64,000 bases of DNA from an uncultured Bradyrhizobium sp. (GTDB taxonomy: Bacteria > Pseudomonadota > Alphaproteobacteria > Rhizobiales > Xanthobacteraceae), in assembly GCF_936928535.1 (NCBI RefSeq), contig NZ_CAKZHY010000171.1:62001-126000 (forward strand), read 5' to 3'. The first letter of the stretch is position 1. Each line of letters begins with the position of its first letter. Of this stretch, positions 8,866 through 16,513 are shown piece by piece. The notes under the pieces are model-generated. The model was not told the DNA's origin, searched no databases, and was given only the letters and a program-made list of their open reading frames with translations. A program made the translations under genes and the position numbers.

Positions 8866-9737
8866 ACCGTGCGCTCCTCGGCGCGGCCCAGCAATCCTTG
8901 CGGCCGGAACAGGATGACGGCGATCAGGAAGATCATCGGCACGGCGGCGCGGTACTGCGTCGAGACGTAGGCGGCCGCGAGATTGTCGAGCACGCCGATC
9001 AACAGGCCGCCGGCGATCGCGCCGCGCACCTGGTTGAAGCCGCCGACAATCGCCGCGATGAAGGCGGCCTGGCCGAGCACTTCACCGGACGAGAATTTGG
9101 CGAGATAGATCGGCGTGATCAGCAGCGAGGCCAGCGCGACCAGGAAGGCGTTGATCAGGAAGGTCAGCAGGATCATGCGCTCGACCGGCACGCCGATGAT
9201 GCGCGCGACGGTCGGGTTCTGTGCTGCGGCCTGCATCTGGTGGCCGAGCGAGGTGCGGTTGAGCAGTGTGGTCAGGCCGAAGACGGCAAGGATGGCGACG
9301 ACGAGGACACCGATGCTTTGCAGCGAGACGGCGTGGCCGAGGACGGAGATGTCACCGGTCGGCACGATCGACGGAAACGGCGAGGCCTCGGCGCTGAAGA
9401 ATTGCTTGACGGCTTCCTTGATGCCGATGGCGAGCGCCATGGTCGCGATCGCCAGTGGCAGCACGCCATGGCGCATCATCGGGTCGACCAGCAGCATCTT
9501 GAAGGCAAGGCCCAGCAGGATCATCGAGAGCAGGATGCCGAGGATGATCGCGAGCCAGAACGGCGCGCCGACATGCATAGCCGCCAGCATCAGGAACGCC
9601 GGCAGCATCACGAACTCGCCTTGCGCGAAATTGATGGTCTGCGAGGTCTGCCACAGCAGCGTGAAGCCAACCGCGACCAGCGCATAGATCGCGCCGGTGG
9701 CCAGTCCCGCGACCAGGAGATCGAATAGATTGGACAT
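8862..9737 (-). CDS. livH: ABC transporter permease, LivH type
   Basis: The 291-residue protein is a LivH permease: GLATGAIYALVAVGFTLLWQ at the N-terminus, INFAQGEFVML, and the coupling segment TSLGHQMQAAAQNP. About eight membrane segments are visible. A longer frame starts at 9794, but the ATG at 9737 has an AAAGAGAA ribosome-binding site and gives the standard N-terminus. A gap of 199 bases with palindromic repeats separates it from the binding-protein gene, which is common after highly expressed periplasmic binding protein genes. Confidence 0.93.
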   Translation of the reverse strand: MSNLFDLLVAGLATGAIYALVAVGFTLLWQTSQTINFAQGEFVMLPAFLMLAAMHVGAPFWLAIILGILLSMILLGLAFKMLLVDPMMRHGVLPLAIATMALAIGIKEAVKQFFSAEASPFPSIVPTGDISVLGHAVSLQSIGVLVVAILAVFGLTTLLNRTSLGHQMQAAAQNPTVARIIGVPVERMILLTFLINAFLVALASLLITPIYLAKFSSGEVLGQAAFIAAIVGGFNQVRGAIAGGLLIGVLDNLAAAYVSTQYRAAVPMIFLIAVILFRPQGLLGRAEERTV

Positions 9738-9792
9738 GGGTTCTCTTTGATCGTTAGAGCCCGAGTGAAGTCGACGCGAATTCAGGTCTATC

Positions 9793-9930
9793 ACTCCCTC
9801 TCCCCGTCCTTACGGGGAGAGGGTGGGGTGAGGGGCTCTTTCCGCGAGCGCATCTCTCACCGTCTATGCAGAAGCACCCCTCACCCCGACCCTCTCCCCG
9901 CGAAGAGCGGGGCGAGGGAGAAGGGAGGAA
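9793..9930. repeat. dispersed palindromic repeats between binding-protein gene and livH
   Basis: Two hairpins of the CCCTCTCCCCG...CGGGGAGAGGG type are visible, at 9795-9824 and about 9876-9920, the second in a diverged form (CCCCTCACCCCGACCCTCTCCCC...GGGGCGAGGG). The first is a near-perfect stem. Similar sequence occurs at 4348-4406 and 32782-32922. The position inside an operon suggests it may protect the 3' end of the binding-protein transcript or attenuate read-through. Confidence 0.85.
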
Positions 9931-9936
9931 GACACC

Positions 9937-11067
9937 TCACTTCAACTTCGGCAGCACCTGCTTCACCAACTGCTTGCCGTCGACCACCTCAACCAGGAAG
10001 CTCTGCCGATCGATGTCGCCGTTTTGGTCAAAGGTGACATCCATCAGGATGCCGGGCTCCTCGGAGGCTTTGATCGTCAGGCCGTGCAGCGTGTCGGCGA
10101 AGGCCTTGGGATCGACCTTGCCCATCTTTTCGGTGGTGGCCTTCACCATGTAGACGGCGAGGTAGCCCTTCAGGCCGTTATGATCGGGCACGTAGTTGTA
10201 CTTCTTGTTGAAACGGTCACGGAAACCCTTGATCAGGTCGACCGGCGCATCCGTGGTGAGACCGACATGACCGCGCGCACCGTTGGCGGCATCGCCCGCG
10301 AGCTCGATCACCTTCTGGCCGATCAGCGTGGTCTCGCCCATCAGCGGCGCGGTGACGCCCTGGCGCTTGATCTCTTTCAGGATGCGCGCGCTCTCTTCCT
10401 CGTTGAGATAAATGAATACCGCGTCCGGATTAGCGGCCTTGATCTTGCCGACGTCGGCGGCGAAGTCGGCCTGGCCGGCTTCGGTCGACAGATCGGCGAC
10501 GACCTTGGTGCCGCGCGCTTCGAGGTCCTTGATGATGACGTCGCGCCCGCCCTTGCCGAAGTCATTGTTGACCCAGACCACCGCGACTGTCTTCGCCTTC
10601 ATGTCGTCGTGGATGTACTTTGCGACCTTCGGCATCGAGGATTGCTGGCCGAACGAGGTGCGGAACAGGAACTTGTTGCCCGCCTGCGTCAATTCGGCAG
10701 CTTCGCCGCCCATGATCTGGGCGATGCCGGCTTCGGCGGCGAGCGGGGCGGTGACCTTCACAGAGCCGGAATAGCCGGGGCCGAGCAGCACATAGGGCTC
10801 GGCGTCGAGCGCCTTCTGGACCTGCGCGCGCGCCACGCCCGGGTTCGATTGCGAGTCGGCGTGGGTGACCTCGAGCTTGCGGCCGAGCACGCCGCCCTTG
10901 GCGTTGATTTCCTCGATCGCAAGGTCGATGCCGTTCTTCCAGTTGGTGCCGACAGTCGCGCCGCCGCCCGAGAGTTCGGCAACGTCGGCGAGCTTGATCG
11001 TCTGCGCGAAGGCGCCCGTCGTCGTGATTGCGGTGAGCAGTGCGCCCACCAGTAGCGTTGACTTCAT
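9937..11067 (-). CDS. ABC transporter substrate-binding protein of the shikimate locus
   Basis: The 376-residue protein has a signal peptide ending TTTGAFA (residues 1-21) and a Peripla_BP_6 (LivK-like) ligand-binding fold. The ATG at 11067 was chosen over 11088 because it begins the signal peptide and follows GGAGGAGAGG. It lies between shikimate dehydrogenase and livHMGF-quiC on the same strand, so it most likely delivers shikimate, quinate, dehydroshikimate or a related hydroaromatic acid. That ligand is an inference from neighbours, not read from the binding site. Confidence 0.92.
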   Translation of the reverse strand: MKSTLLVGALLTAITTTGAFAQTIKLADVAELSGGGATVGTNWKNGIDLAIEEINAKGGVLGRKLEVTHADSQSNPGVARAQVQKALDAEPYVLLGPGYSGSVKVTAPLAAEAGIAQIMGGEAAELTQAGNKFLFRTSFGQQSSMPKVAKYIHDDMKAKTVAVVWVNNDFGKGGRDVIIKDLEARGTKVVADLSTEAGQADFAADVGKIKAANPDAVFIYLNEEESARILKEIKRQGVTAPLMGETTLIGQKVIELAGDAANGARGHVGLTTDAPVDLIKGFRDRFNKKYNYVPDHNGLKGYLAVYMVKATTEKMGKVDPKAFADTLHGLTIKASEEPGILMDVTFDQNGDIDRQSFLVEVVDGKQLVKQVLPKLK

Positions 11068-11122
11068 CGTCCTCTCCTCCCGTTTCATCTTTGCAAGCGG
11101 CCTTGTGTCCGGCCGCTTCGCC

Positions 11123-12001
11123 TCAAGCTGCCTGATAGGCGGCGCTGCGCGCCGCCATCACGGCGTCAAAAGCCTCTCCCATGACTTCTGTCGATGGGGC
11201 AAGGCCCGTGAACAATTCGAAGGCGTCGGCGGCCTGGTAGATCGCAAGCTCCCGCCCGGTCATGATCCGCGCGCCCTTCTCGCGCGCTGCGGCAAGCAGC
11301 GGCGTGATCAGCGGCGAATAGACGGCGTCGGCGACCCACAGGTTTTCGCGCAGCAGCGAGGCCGGGACCGGCGTGTCCCGGTTCGGCAGCATGCCGACCG
11401 GTGTGCCGTTGACGAGACCGGTTGCGCCATCAAGCGCGTCTTCGACGCTTCGGGCGACCCGTGCGCCACCGTGCTTGGCCAGCAGCGCGGCGAGCTTCTC
11501 GGCCCGCGCCGGCTCGCTGTCGAAGATGCGGAGGTCAGACACGTTCTGGCTCGCCAGCGCGAACGCGATCGCCTTGCCGACGCCGCCGGTGCCGATCACG
11601 GCCACCGCGTTTCCTGATGGCGCCAGCAGCGGCTTGACGGCGCGCGCAAAGCCCGTGGTGTCGGTGTTGTGGCCGATCAGCTTGTTATTCCTGACGACGA
11701 CCGTGTTGACCGCCGCCATCGTGGCCGCCGTCGATGCCAGCTCGTCGAGCAGCGGAACCACGGCTTCCTTGTAGGGGAACGTGACGTTGACGCCGGCAAA
11801 GCCCAGCCGTCGCACGCCCTCCAGCATCATGCTCAGCGCGGTCGCATCGGCGCCGGCGACCTCGATGAGCTGGTAGTGGCCCCGCAGGCCCAGTGCCTCG
11901 GCGGCCCGCTCATGCATGGCGGGGGAGGCGGAATGAGCGATCGGCGCGCCGATCAGGCCGGTCAGAAGTTTTTTGGAGGCAGCAGGGCCGCGGCTAGACA
12001 T
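11123..12001 (-). CDS. aroE: shikimate (quinate) dehydrogenase, probably catabolic
   Basis: The 292-residue enzyme has the shikimate-binding N-terminal domain (IGAPIAHSASP, catalytic K78 in NVTFPYKE, D114 in NTDTTGF) and a Rossmann fold with GTGGVGKA. The family interconverts shikimate and 3-dehydroshikimate with NAD(P). Being next to a 3-dehydroshikimate dehydratase and an ABC importer, it probably oxidises imported shikimate rather than serving biosynthesis. The residue after the second strand of the nucleotide fold is D (RIFDSEPAR), which favours NAD over NADP and fits a catabolic role. No 3-dehydroquinate dehydratase is nearby, so quinate use would need an enzyme encoded elsewhere. Confidence 0.9.
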   Translation of the reverse strand: MSSRGPAASKKLLTGLIGAPIAHSASPAMHERAAEALGLRGHYQLIEVAGADATALSMMLEGVRRLGFAGVNVTFPYKEAVVPLLDELASTAATMAAVNTVVVRNNKLIGHNTDTTGFARAVKPLLAPSGNAVAVIGTGGVGKAIAFALASQNVSDLRIFDSEPARAEKLAALLAKHGGARVARSVEDALDGATGLVNGTPVGMLPNRDTPVPASLLRENLWVADAVYSPLITPLLAAAREKGARIMTGRELAIYQAADAFELFTGLAPSTEVMGEAFDAVMAARSAAYQAA

Positions 12002-12144
12002 GATTCTCTATCGTCTCTTGATGGTCCGTGGACGGTCCCTTAGGCGCGTTGATGTCAGGCCATTAGCGGGGAAATCCGCGCAATTCCAAGAGGGACGATA
12101 GTCGTTCCCCTGCCTAACACAATTACCCTTTTATCGGGCAAACC

Positions 12145-12157
12145 TAACATTATGTTA
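12145..12157. promoter_or_regulatory. candidate LysR-type operator (T-N11-A palindrome)
   Basis: TAACATTATGTTA is a perfect interrupted palindrome matching the T-N11-A rule of LysR-type sites. It overlaps the stop codon of the lysR gene and lies about 145 bases before the shikimate dehydrogenase start. The heptamer CCTAACA occurs twice in this gap (about 12112 and 12144). Confidence 0.35.
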
Positions 12158-13099
12158 TTTCTTCCGCACGCGCCCGGGCGGGGCTTTGCCGTTGCCGCGT
12201 GACGGCTCGACCGCGCGCATCTCGGCGCGCAGGGACTCGATGAAATATTCGACATGGAGCGACAGCGGCGCGCCGCGCTTCACCGCGATATAGGTGTCGA
12301 ACCGCGTCGGCTCGGTGATCTTGATGAGCTCGATGCCGGGATAGCCGCCATGTGCCACCGTGAACTGGTCGATGATGGCGATGCCGAGTCCCGCCTTCAC
12401 CAGCGCGCAGACCGTGGTGCCGAAGCGCGCGCGGATAGTGATGTTATAGTCGAGCCGATGGCGCGCGAAGATCTCGGCCATGATCCGTCCATAGGGATCG
12501 TTGGGATCGATGCCGATCAGTGGATAGCGGGTGATCTCGGCCGCCGAGACCTGCTTGCGGCCGGCGAGTTCGTGGCCGGGCGGCACGATGCAATAGAGCT
12601 CGCCCGAGGCGAGCGGCAGGAAGTCGAGCCCGGAATGCTCCAGCCGGTAGCTCATCGCCACGCACTCGCCGCGGCCGAGCAGCAGATAGTCGATGGCTTC
12701 TTCGATCTTGAGGATGTTGATGTCGATGCCGAGATCCGGATAGCGGCGGCGGACGCGCTCGATGGCGCGCGGCACCATCACCTGCGAGATGCTCGGCACC
12801 GAGCCGATCCGCAGTTCCGACAAGCCGCCGCGGCCGATCTTGGAGATGATCTCGGAGAGGTCGTCGACCTTCTTGTAGACGCCGTTGATCTGCTCGAAGA
12901 TGTTCTCGGCTTCCGGGGTCGGGAAGTAGCGGCCGTTCTGGCGCTGGAAGAAGCGGATGCCGAGCGAACGCTCGGTGTATTTGACCAGCCGGCTGATCCC
13001 CGGCGCCGACACGTTCAACAGCTTGGCCGCGCCGCCAATGGTGCCCGTCACCATCACGGCACGGATCACTTCAACCTGGCGCAGCGTCATCATGATCAT
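12155..13099 (-). CDS. LysR-family transcriptional regulator of the shikimate locus
   Basis: The 314-residue protein has an N-terminal winged helix (RQVEVIRAVMVTGTIGGAAKLLNVSAP in pattern, residues 6-65) and a periplasmic-binding-like effector domain. Its C-terminus is basic (PPGRVRKK). It is transcribed in the same direction as the operon it precedes, separated by 153 bases, rather than divergently as is usual for LysR genes. The probable effector is an intermediate such as shikimate, dehydroshikimate or protocatechuate. ATGs two or three codons downstream of 13099 are alternative starts. Confidence 0.88.
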   Translation of the reverse strand: MIMMTLRQVEVIRAVMVTGTIGGAAKLLNVSAPGISRLVKYTERSLGIRFFQRQNGRYFPTPEAENIFEQINGVYKKVDDLSEIISKIGRGGLSELRIGSVPSISQVMVPRAIERVRRRYPDLGIDINILKIEEAIDYLLLGRGECVAMSYRLEHSGLDFLPLASGELYCIVPPGHELAGRKQVSAAEITRYPLIGIDPNDPYGRIMAEIFARHRLDYNITIRARFGTTVCALVKAGLGIAIIDQFTVAHGGYPGIELIKITEPTRFDTYIAVKRGAPLSLHVEYFIESLRAEMRAVEPSRGNGKAPPGRVRKK

Positions 13100-13262
13100 G
13101 GCATCCGAAAGACGATCGTGGCGGCGATCATCTCACGAGAGCGGTGATGTCAGCTAGCGGCAAGTGTCCGGCGTGTGGATGGAGGAGCGAAATCAGCGCG
13201 ATCAGATCGAAGTGCTGCGTCGCGCGACGCGTTGAGCCCGCGTCGTTTGCTGCAACCGCGTT

Positions 13263-13445
13263 CTACTTCACCGTTCCGTCCGGCGACGGCGACACGCTGC
13301 CGGGGTGTTCCGTGCGTTCGCTTTGCAGCACGTCACGCGCGAACTCGATGATCTTCTGCTTGTTTGCCGTATCGCGCACGGCGAAAAACACGCGGTTCAA
13401 TTCCAGGCCGAGCACGCTGTTGAGGGCGATGTTCTCGTCTTCCAT
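13263..13445 (-). CDS. small hypothetical protein, 60 residues
   Basis: A short frame with normal residue composition for this genome (not the Arg/Pro/Ser-rich look of shadow frames) encodes a mostly helical central part (KQKIIEFARDVLQSE) and a polar tail. The ATG at 13445 follows GCGGGAAAG at a suitable distance. It lies alone on the minus strand between lysR and bjaR. I do not recognise the family. Confidence 0.5.
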   Translation of the reverse strand: MEDENIALNSVLGLELNRVFFAVRDTANKQKIIEFARDVLQSERTEHPGSVSPSPDGTVK

Positions 13446-13613
13446 CGTGGCTTTCCCGCTCTAGACGCCTCAGGTGTAACCAGAGGTCACCTCCTCCACA
13501 AGTAGATTAAATCTTCGGTGCCAACGCCACTCCGGGGAATTACGGGCGCGGGTGAATTGAGGCAGTCCCCCAAGACGTGTTATACGGAGGCGCGAGGGTC
13601 AAGGAACGCATCG

Positions 13614-14342
13614 ATGTCCGCCGTTGACTATGGCCGCGAGGCGCTGGACTTCATCGAGGGGCTGGGAGCCTATGACAGGGTTCCGGATGCCATGGATGCG
13701 CTCGAGACGGCGTTTGGTCGCTTCGGCTTCGAGACCATTATCGTGACAGGATTGCCGAATCCCGATCAGCGGTTCTCGCAGATGGTGCTCGCCAAGCGCT
13801 GGCCCGCGGGCTGGTTCAGTCTCTACACGCAAAACAATTACGATCGCGTCGACCCTGTCGTGCGCCTGTGCCGGCAATCGCTCAACCCGTTCGAGTGGTC
13901 GGAAGCGCCGTATGATGCCGAACGCGAGCCGAACGCGGCAGAGGTGATGAACCGCGCCACCGATTTTCGGATGTCGCGCGGCTTTATCGTGCCCATCCAC
14001 GGGCTCACCGGCTACGAGGCCGCAGTGTCGCTCGGCGGCGTTCATCTCGATCTGAATCCGCGCAGCAAGCCGGCTCTGCATCTGATGGCGATGTACGGTT
14101 TCGATCACATTCGCCGACTGCTCGATCCTGCGCCGAGTCGATCGGCGCGTCTGACCCCGCGTGAGCGCGAGGTGATCGCCTGGGCGTCACAGGGCAAGTC
14201 CGCGTGGGAGATCGGCGAGATCCTCAACATCACGCAGCGCACCGCAGAGGAACATCTTGCAACCGCTGCGCGCAAGCTCGGCGCTGTCAACCGTACGCAT
14301 GCGGTTGCACTCGCAATTCGCCACAAGATCATCAATCCCTAA
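13614..14342 (+). CDS. bjaR: LuxR-family quorum-sensing regulator, BjaR type
   Basis: The 242-residue protein has an autoinducer-binding domain (residues about 15-165, with the conserved W/Y/D pattern around WFSLYTQNNYDRVDPV) and a LuxR helix-turn-helix (LTPREREVIAWASQGKSAWEIGEIL). It precedes bjaI in the same orientation. In Bradyrhizobium the BjaR-BjaI pair responds to isovaleryl-homoserine lactone. The ATG at 13614 was chosen for its AAGGA ribosome-binding site and normal length; an upstream frame from 13518 lacks one. Confidence 0.93.
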   Translation: MSAVDYGREALDFIEGLGAYDRVPDAMDALETAFGRFGFETIIVTGLPNPDQRFSQMVLAKRWPAGWFSLYTQNNYDRVDPVVRLCRQSLNPFEWSEAPYDAEREPNAAEVMNRATDFRMSRGFIVPIHGLTGYEAAVSLGGVHLDLNPRSKPALHLMAMYGFDHIRRLLDPAPSRSARLTPREREVIAWASQGKSAWEIGEILNITQRTAEEHLATAARKLGAVNRTHAVALAIRHKIINP

Positions 14343-14351
14343 GCCACGTAC

Positions 14352-14365
14352 TGGGAAATTTCCCA
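14352..14365. promoter_or_regulatory. candidate lux-box-like palindrome upstream of bjaI
   Basis: TGGGAAATTTCCCA is a perfect 14-base palindrome located 10 bases after the bjaR stop and 60-75 bases before the bjaI start. Its place fits an operator through which BjaR activates bjaI. The sequence does not match the classical Vibrio lux box, so the call rests on symmetry and location. Confidence 0.5.
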
Positions 14366-14372
14366 ATATCGA

Positions 14373-14401
14373 CTCCGCGCCTTTTCGCGGAGGTTACCTC
14401 C
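14373..14401 (+). promoter_or_regulatory. two overlapping hairpins in the bjaI leader
   Basis: CTCCGCG-CCTTTT-CGCGGAG (14373-14392) and GGAGG-TTA-CCTCC (14389-14401) share bases 14389-14392, so they cannot both form. The second hides a GGAGG. They lie directly before the bjaI ribosome-binding region and may form alternative leader structures, or the first may be a weak terminator for bjaR. Confidence 0.45.
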
Positions 14402-14424
14402 ATTGAGGCTCGATGGGGGTTTTC

Positions 14425-15084
14425 ATGATTCACGCAATTTCCGCGGTCAATCGCCACTTATACGAAGACGTCCTCGAGCAGCATTTCCGGCTGCGCCACG
14501 ACATATTCGTCGAGGAACGGCACTGGGAGACACTTCGCAGGCCGGACGGTCGCGAGATCGATTCCTATGACAACGAGGACACCGTCTATCTGCTCGCGCT
14601 GGAGGGGCGCCGCGTCGTCGGCGGCCACCGGCTTTATCCGACCACCAAGCCCTCGATGATGAGCGAGGTGTTTCCGCATCTGGCGGCGGTGCGCGGTTGG
14701 CCCGAGGATCCGCTAGTCTGGGAGTGGTCGCGCTATTTCGTCGTTCGCGATCGCCGCGATGGCGCGCTCAATCTGCAACTGATGGCGGCGGTACAGGAGT
14801 TCTGTCTCAATCAGGGAATCGCGCGCGTCAGCGCGATCATGGAGACCTGGTGGCTGCCGCGTTTCCACGAAGCCGGCTTCGTCGTGACACCGCTCGGTCT
14901 GCCCGCGCTGGTGGAGAATGCCTGGACCATGGCGGCGACCATCGATATTCGCCAGGAGACAGTCGATGCCCTGCACGACCGCATCGGCGTGGCCTCGGTC
15001 GTCCATCAGGACGGACCACGTCTCGATTGCATCGCCCATGCCAACACTTGCGGCCGCACCGCCGCGCAACGAAAGAGCGCCTGA
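14425..15084 (+). CDS. bjaI: acyl-homoserine lactone synthase, BjaI type (isovaleryl-HSL)
   Basis: The 219-residue LuxI-family enzyme retains the invariant residues: R, F and W in RLRHDIFVEERHW, the D-x-Y-D of DSYDNED, GGHRLYP, and EWSRYFV. As I remember the Bradyrhizobium japonicum BjaI sequence, similarity is high along the whole length. That enzyme uses isovaleryl-CoA rather than acyl-ACP to make isovaleryl-HSL. An in-frame ATG at 14413 would add four residues; the ATG at 14425 matches the remembered N-terminus (MIHAIS). Confidence 0.93.
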   Translation: MIHAISAVNRHLYEDVLEQHFRLRHDIFVEERHWETLRRPDGREIDSYDNEDTVYLLALEGRRVVGGHRLYPTTKPSMMSEVFPHLAAVRGWPEDPLVWEWSRYFVVRDRRDGALNLQLMAAVQEFCLNQGIARVSAIMETWWLPRFHEAGFVVTPLGLPALVENAWTMAATIDIRQETVDALHDRIGVASVVHQDGPRLDCIAHANTCGRTAAQRKSA

Positions 15085-15085
15085 G

Positions 15086-15304
15086 ATGTCGAACATGATG
15101 CGAGATAGCCAAATGATGGCGCAAACCAAGGACGAAAATCTCGGTTACATGTCCGACATGGCGCTCGAGCTCGCGCAGATGGCCGAAGATTCGGGGTTGG
15201 CGACACTTGCCTACCTGTTCCGGATGGCCGCGCTGGAGGCCTCGACGGCCAATAGCGAACTCAATGTGCCGGACGATTTCTCCCGCCAGGTCACGTCGCA
15301 CTAG
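15086..15304 (+). CDS. small helical protein encoded after bjaI
   Basis: This 72-residue protein starts two bases after the bjaI stop (TGA-G-ATG), so it is almost certainly co-transcribed and translationally linked. The centre (YMSDMALELAQMAEDSGL) and the following LAYLFRMAALEA form two amphipathic helices. I have an impression of similar small proteins in many alphaproteobacteria but know no function. No signal peptide or metal-binding motif is visible. Confidence 0.8.
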   Translation: MSNMMRDSQMMAQTKDENLGYMSDMALELAQMAEDSGLATLAYLFRMAALEASTANSELNVPDDFSRQVTSH

Positions 15305-15330
15305 ACCCCCCTTAGTCCGACCTCGTCTCA

Positions 15331-15362
15331 AACCCTCTCTCCGGAAACGGGGGAGGGTTATC
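15331..15362 (+). terminator. hairpin after the bjaI operon
   Basis: AACCCTC (15331-15337) pairs with GAGGGTT (15353-15359), with further CT-CC/GG-GG pairing inside. It follows the small gene's stop by 27 bases. No clear T tract follows, so factor-independent termination is uncertain; it may also be a short form of the CCCTCTCCCC repeat family. Confidence 0.5.
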
Positions 15363-15415
15363 GTTTGGGTGCGGCAGGCTGTCCTATCCTTGGATGCTGG
15401 GCCGATCAGCTCGCA

Positions 15416-15439
15416 TGCATCGGCATGCAACAAAGTGCA
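15416..15439. promoter_or_regulatory. triple TGCA-N6-TGCA-N6-TGCA, candidate BoxR/BzdR-type operator
   Basis: TGCA occurs at 15416, 15426 and 15436, exactly one helical turn apart. The site lies about 145 bases before the ABC permease gene at 15583. BzdR/BoxR repressors of benzoyl-CoA pathways are known to recognise repeated TGCA elements, and a boxR gene lies at 25420-26328. A two-element copy precedes boxC at 29567-29580, and both regions share CAAAGTGCAT. Confidence 0.55.
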
Positions 15440-15582
15440 TGTCTGACGCGGAATCACTCTTGCCTCGGAACGATACTGCCATTACCCCTTTTTCCGCCTT
15501 GTAAAGGCAGGGGGAGCTCTTTCACTGATGGCGACTGTGTTCGAACATCGGCGCGCGTCCGTATGCGCCTGAAAGAGTTTTG

Positions 15583-16500
15583 ATGCTGCTCGTCGTCGAA
15601 CAGTTCTTGAACGGATTGCAGTTCGGCCTGCTGCTGTTTCTGCTCGCCGCCGGCCTGACGCTGGTGTTCGGGATCATGGATCTCGTCAACCTCGCGCACG
15701 GCTCGCTCTACATGATGGGTGCTTATTTCGCCGCGACCTTCGCGGCGTGGACCGGCAGCTTCCTGCTTGGCGCGCTGTTGGCGCTTGGCGCGACGCTGGT
15801 GCTTGGCATCGTGCTCGAGATGAGCGCGCTGCGGCATCTCTACGGGCGCGACCATCTCGACCATGTGCTCGCGACCTTCGGCCTCATCCTGTTCTTCAAT
15901 GAAGCCGTGCGCCTGATCTGGGGCCCCGCGGGCCTCGCGCTGCCGCTGCCGGCCTGGCTCACCGTGCCGGTGCCGATCCTGCCCGGCATTCACTATCCCG
16001 CCTATCGACTCGCCATCATCGTCGTGGCGCTGCTGGTGGCGCTGCTGCTCTATCTCGGCGTGATGCGCACCCGCATCGGCATGCTGATCCGCGCCGGCGC
16101 CTCCAACCGCGAGATGATCGGTGCGCTCGGCATCAACATTAAGTTGCTCTACACGTTGGTGTTCGGCCTGGGCGCGACGCTCGCCGGCCTTGCCGGCTTG
16201 ATGCAGGCGCCGATTCTCACCGTGCAGATCGGAATGGGTGAGAACATCCTGATCCTCGCCTTCGTCATCATCGTGATCGGCGGCATCGGCTCGATCCGCG
16301 GCGCCTTCCTCGCCGCAATCTTCGTCGGCATGATCGACACGCTCGGCCGCGCCTTCCTGCCGAATCTGCTGCGGCAGGTGCTGAGCGGGGCCGCTGCGTC
16401 CACCGCCGCGCCCGCGCTGTCGTCCATGTTGATCTACCTCTTGATGGCGATCGTGCTGGTGGTGCGGCCAGAGGGGCTGTTTCCGGCCAATCGCAGATGA
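15583..16500 (+). CDS. livH: ABC transporter permease, LivH type (second operon)
   Basis: The 305-residue protein has LivH features: GLQFGLLLFLLAAGLTLVFG, NLAHGSLYMMGAYF, and the coupling region TRIGMLIRAGASNREM. About eight membrane segments are visible. An alternative TTG lies one codon upstream; the ATG at 15583 has GAAAGAG before it. It starts a compact four-gene operon (livHMGF) that lacks a substrate-binding protein. The upstream region carries a triple TGCA site. Confidence 0.92.
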   Translation: MLLVVEQFLNGLQFGLLLFLLAAGLTLVFGIMDLVNLAHGSLYMMGAYFAATFAAWTGSFLLGALLALGATLVLGIVLEMSALRHLYGRDHLDHVLATFGLILFFNEAVRLIWGPAGLALPLPAWLTVPVPILPGIHYPAYRLAIIVVALLVALLLYLGVMRTRIGMLIRAGASNREMIGALGINIKLLYTLVFGLGATLAGLAGLMQAPILTVQIGMGENILILAFVIIVIGGIGSIRGAFLAAIFVGMIDTLGRAFLPNLLRQVLSGAAASTAAPALSSMLIYLLMAIVLVVRPEGLFPANRR

Positions 16501-16513
16501 AGAGCTTGCGTCG

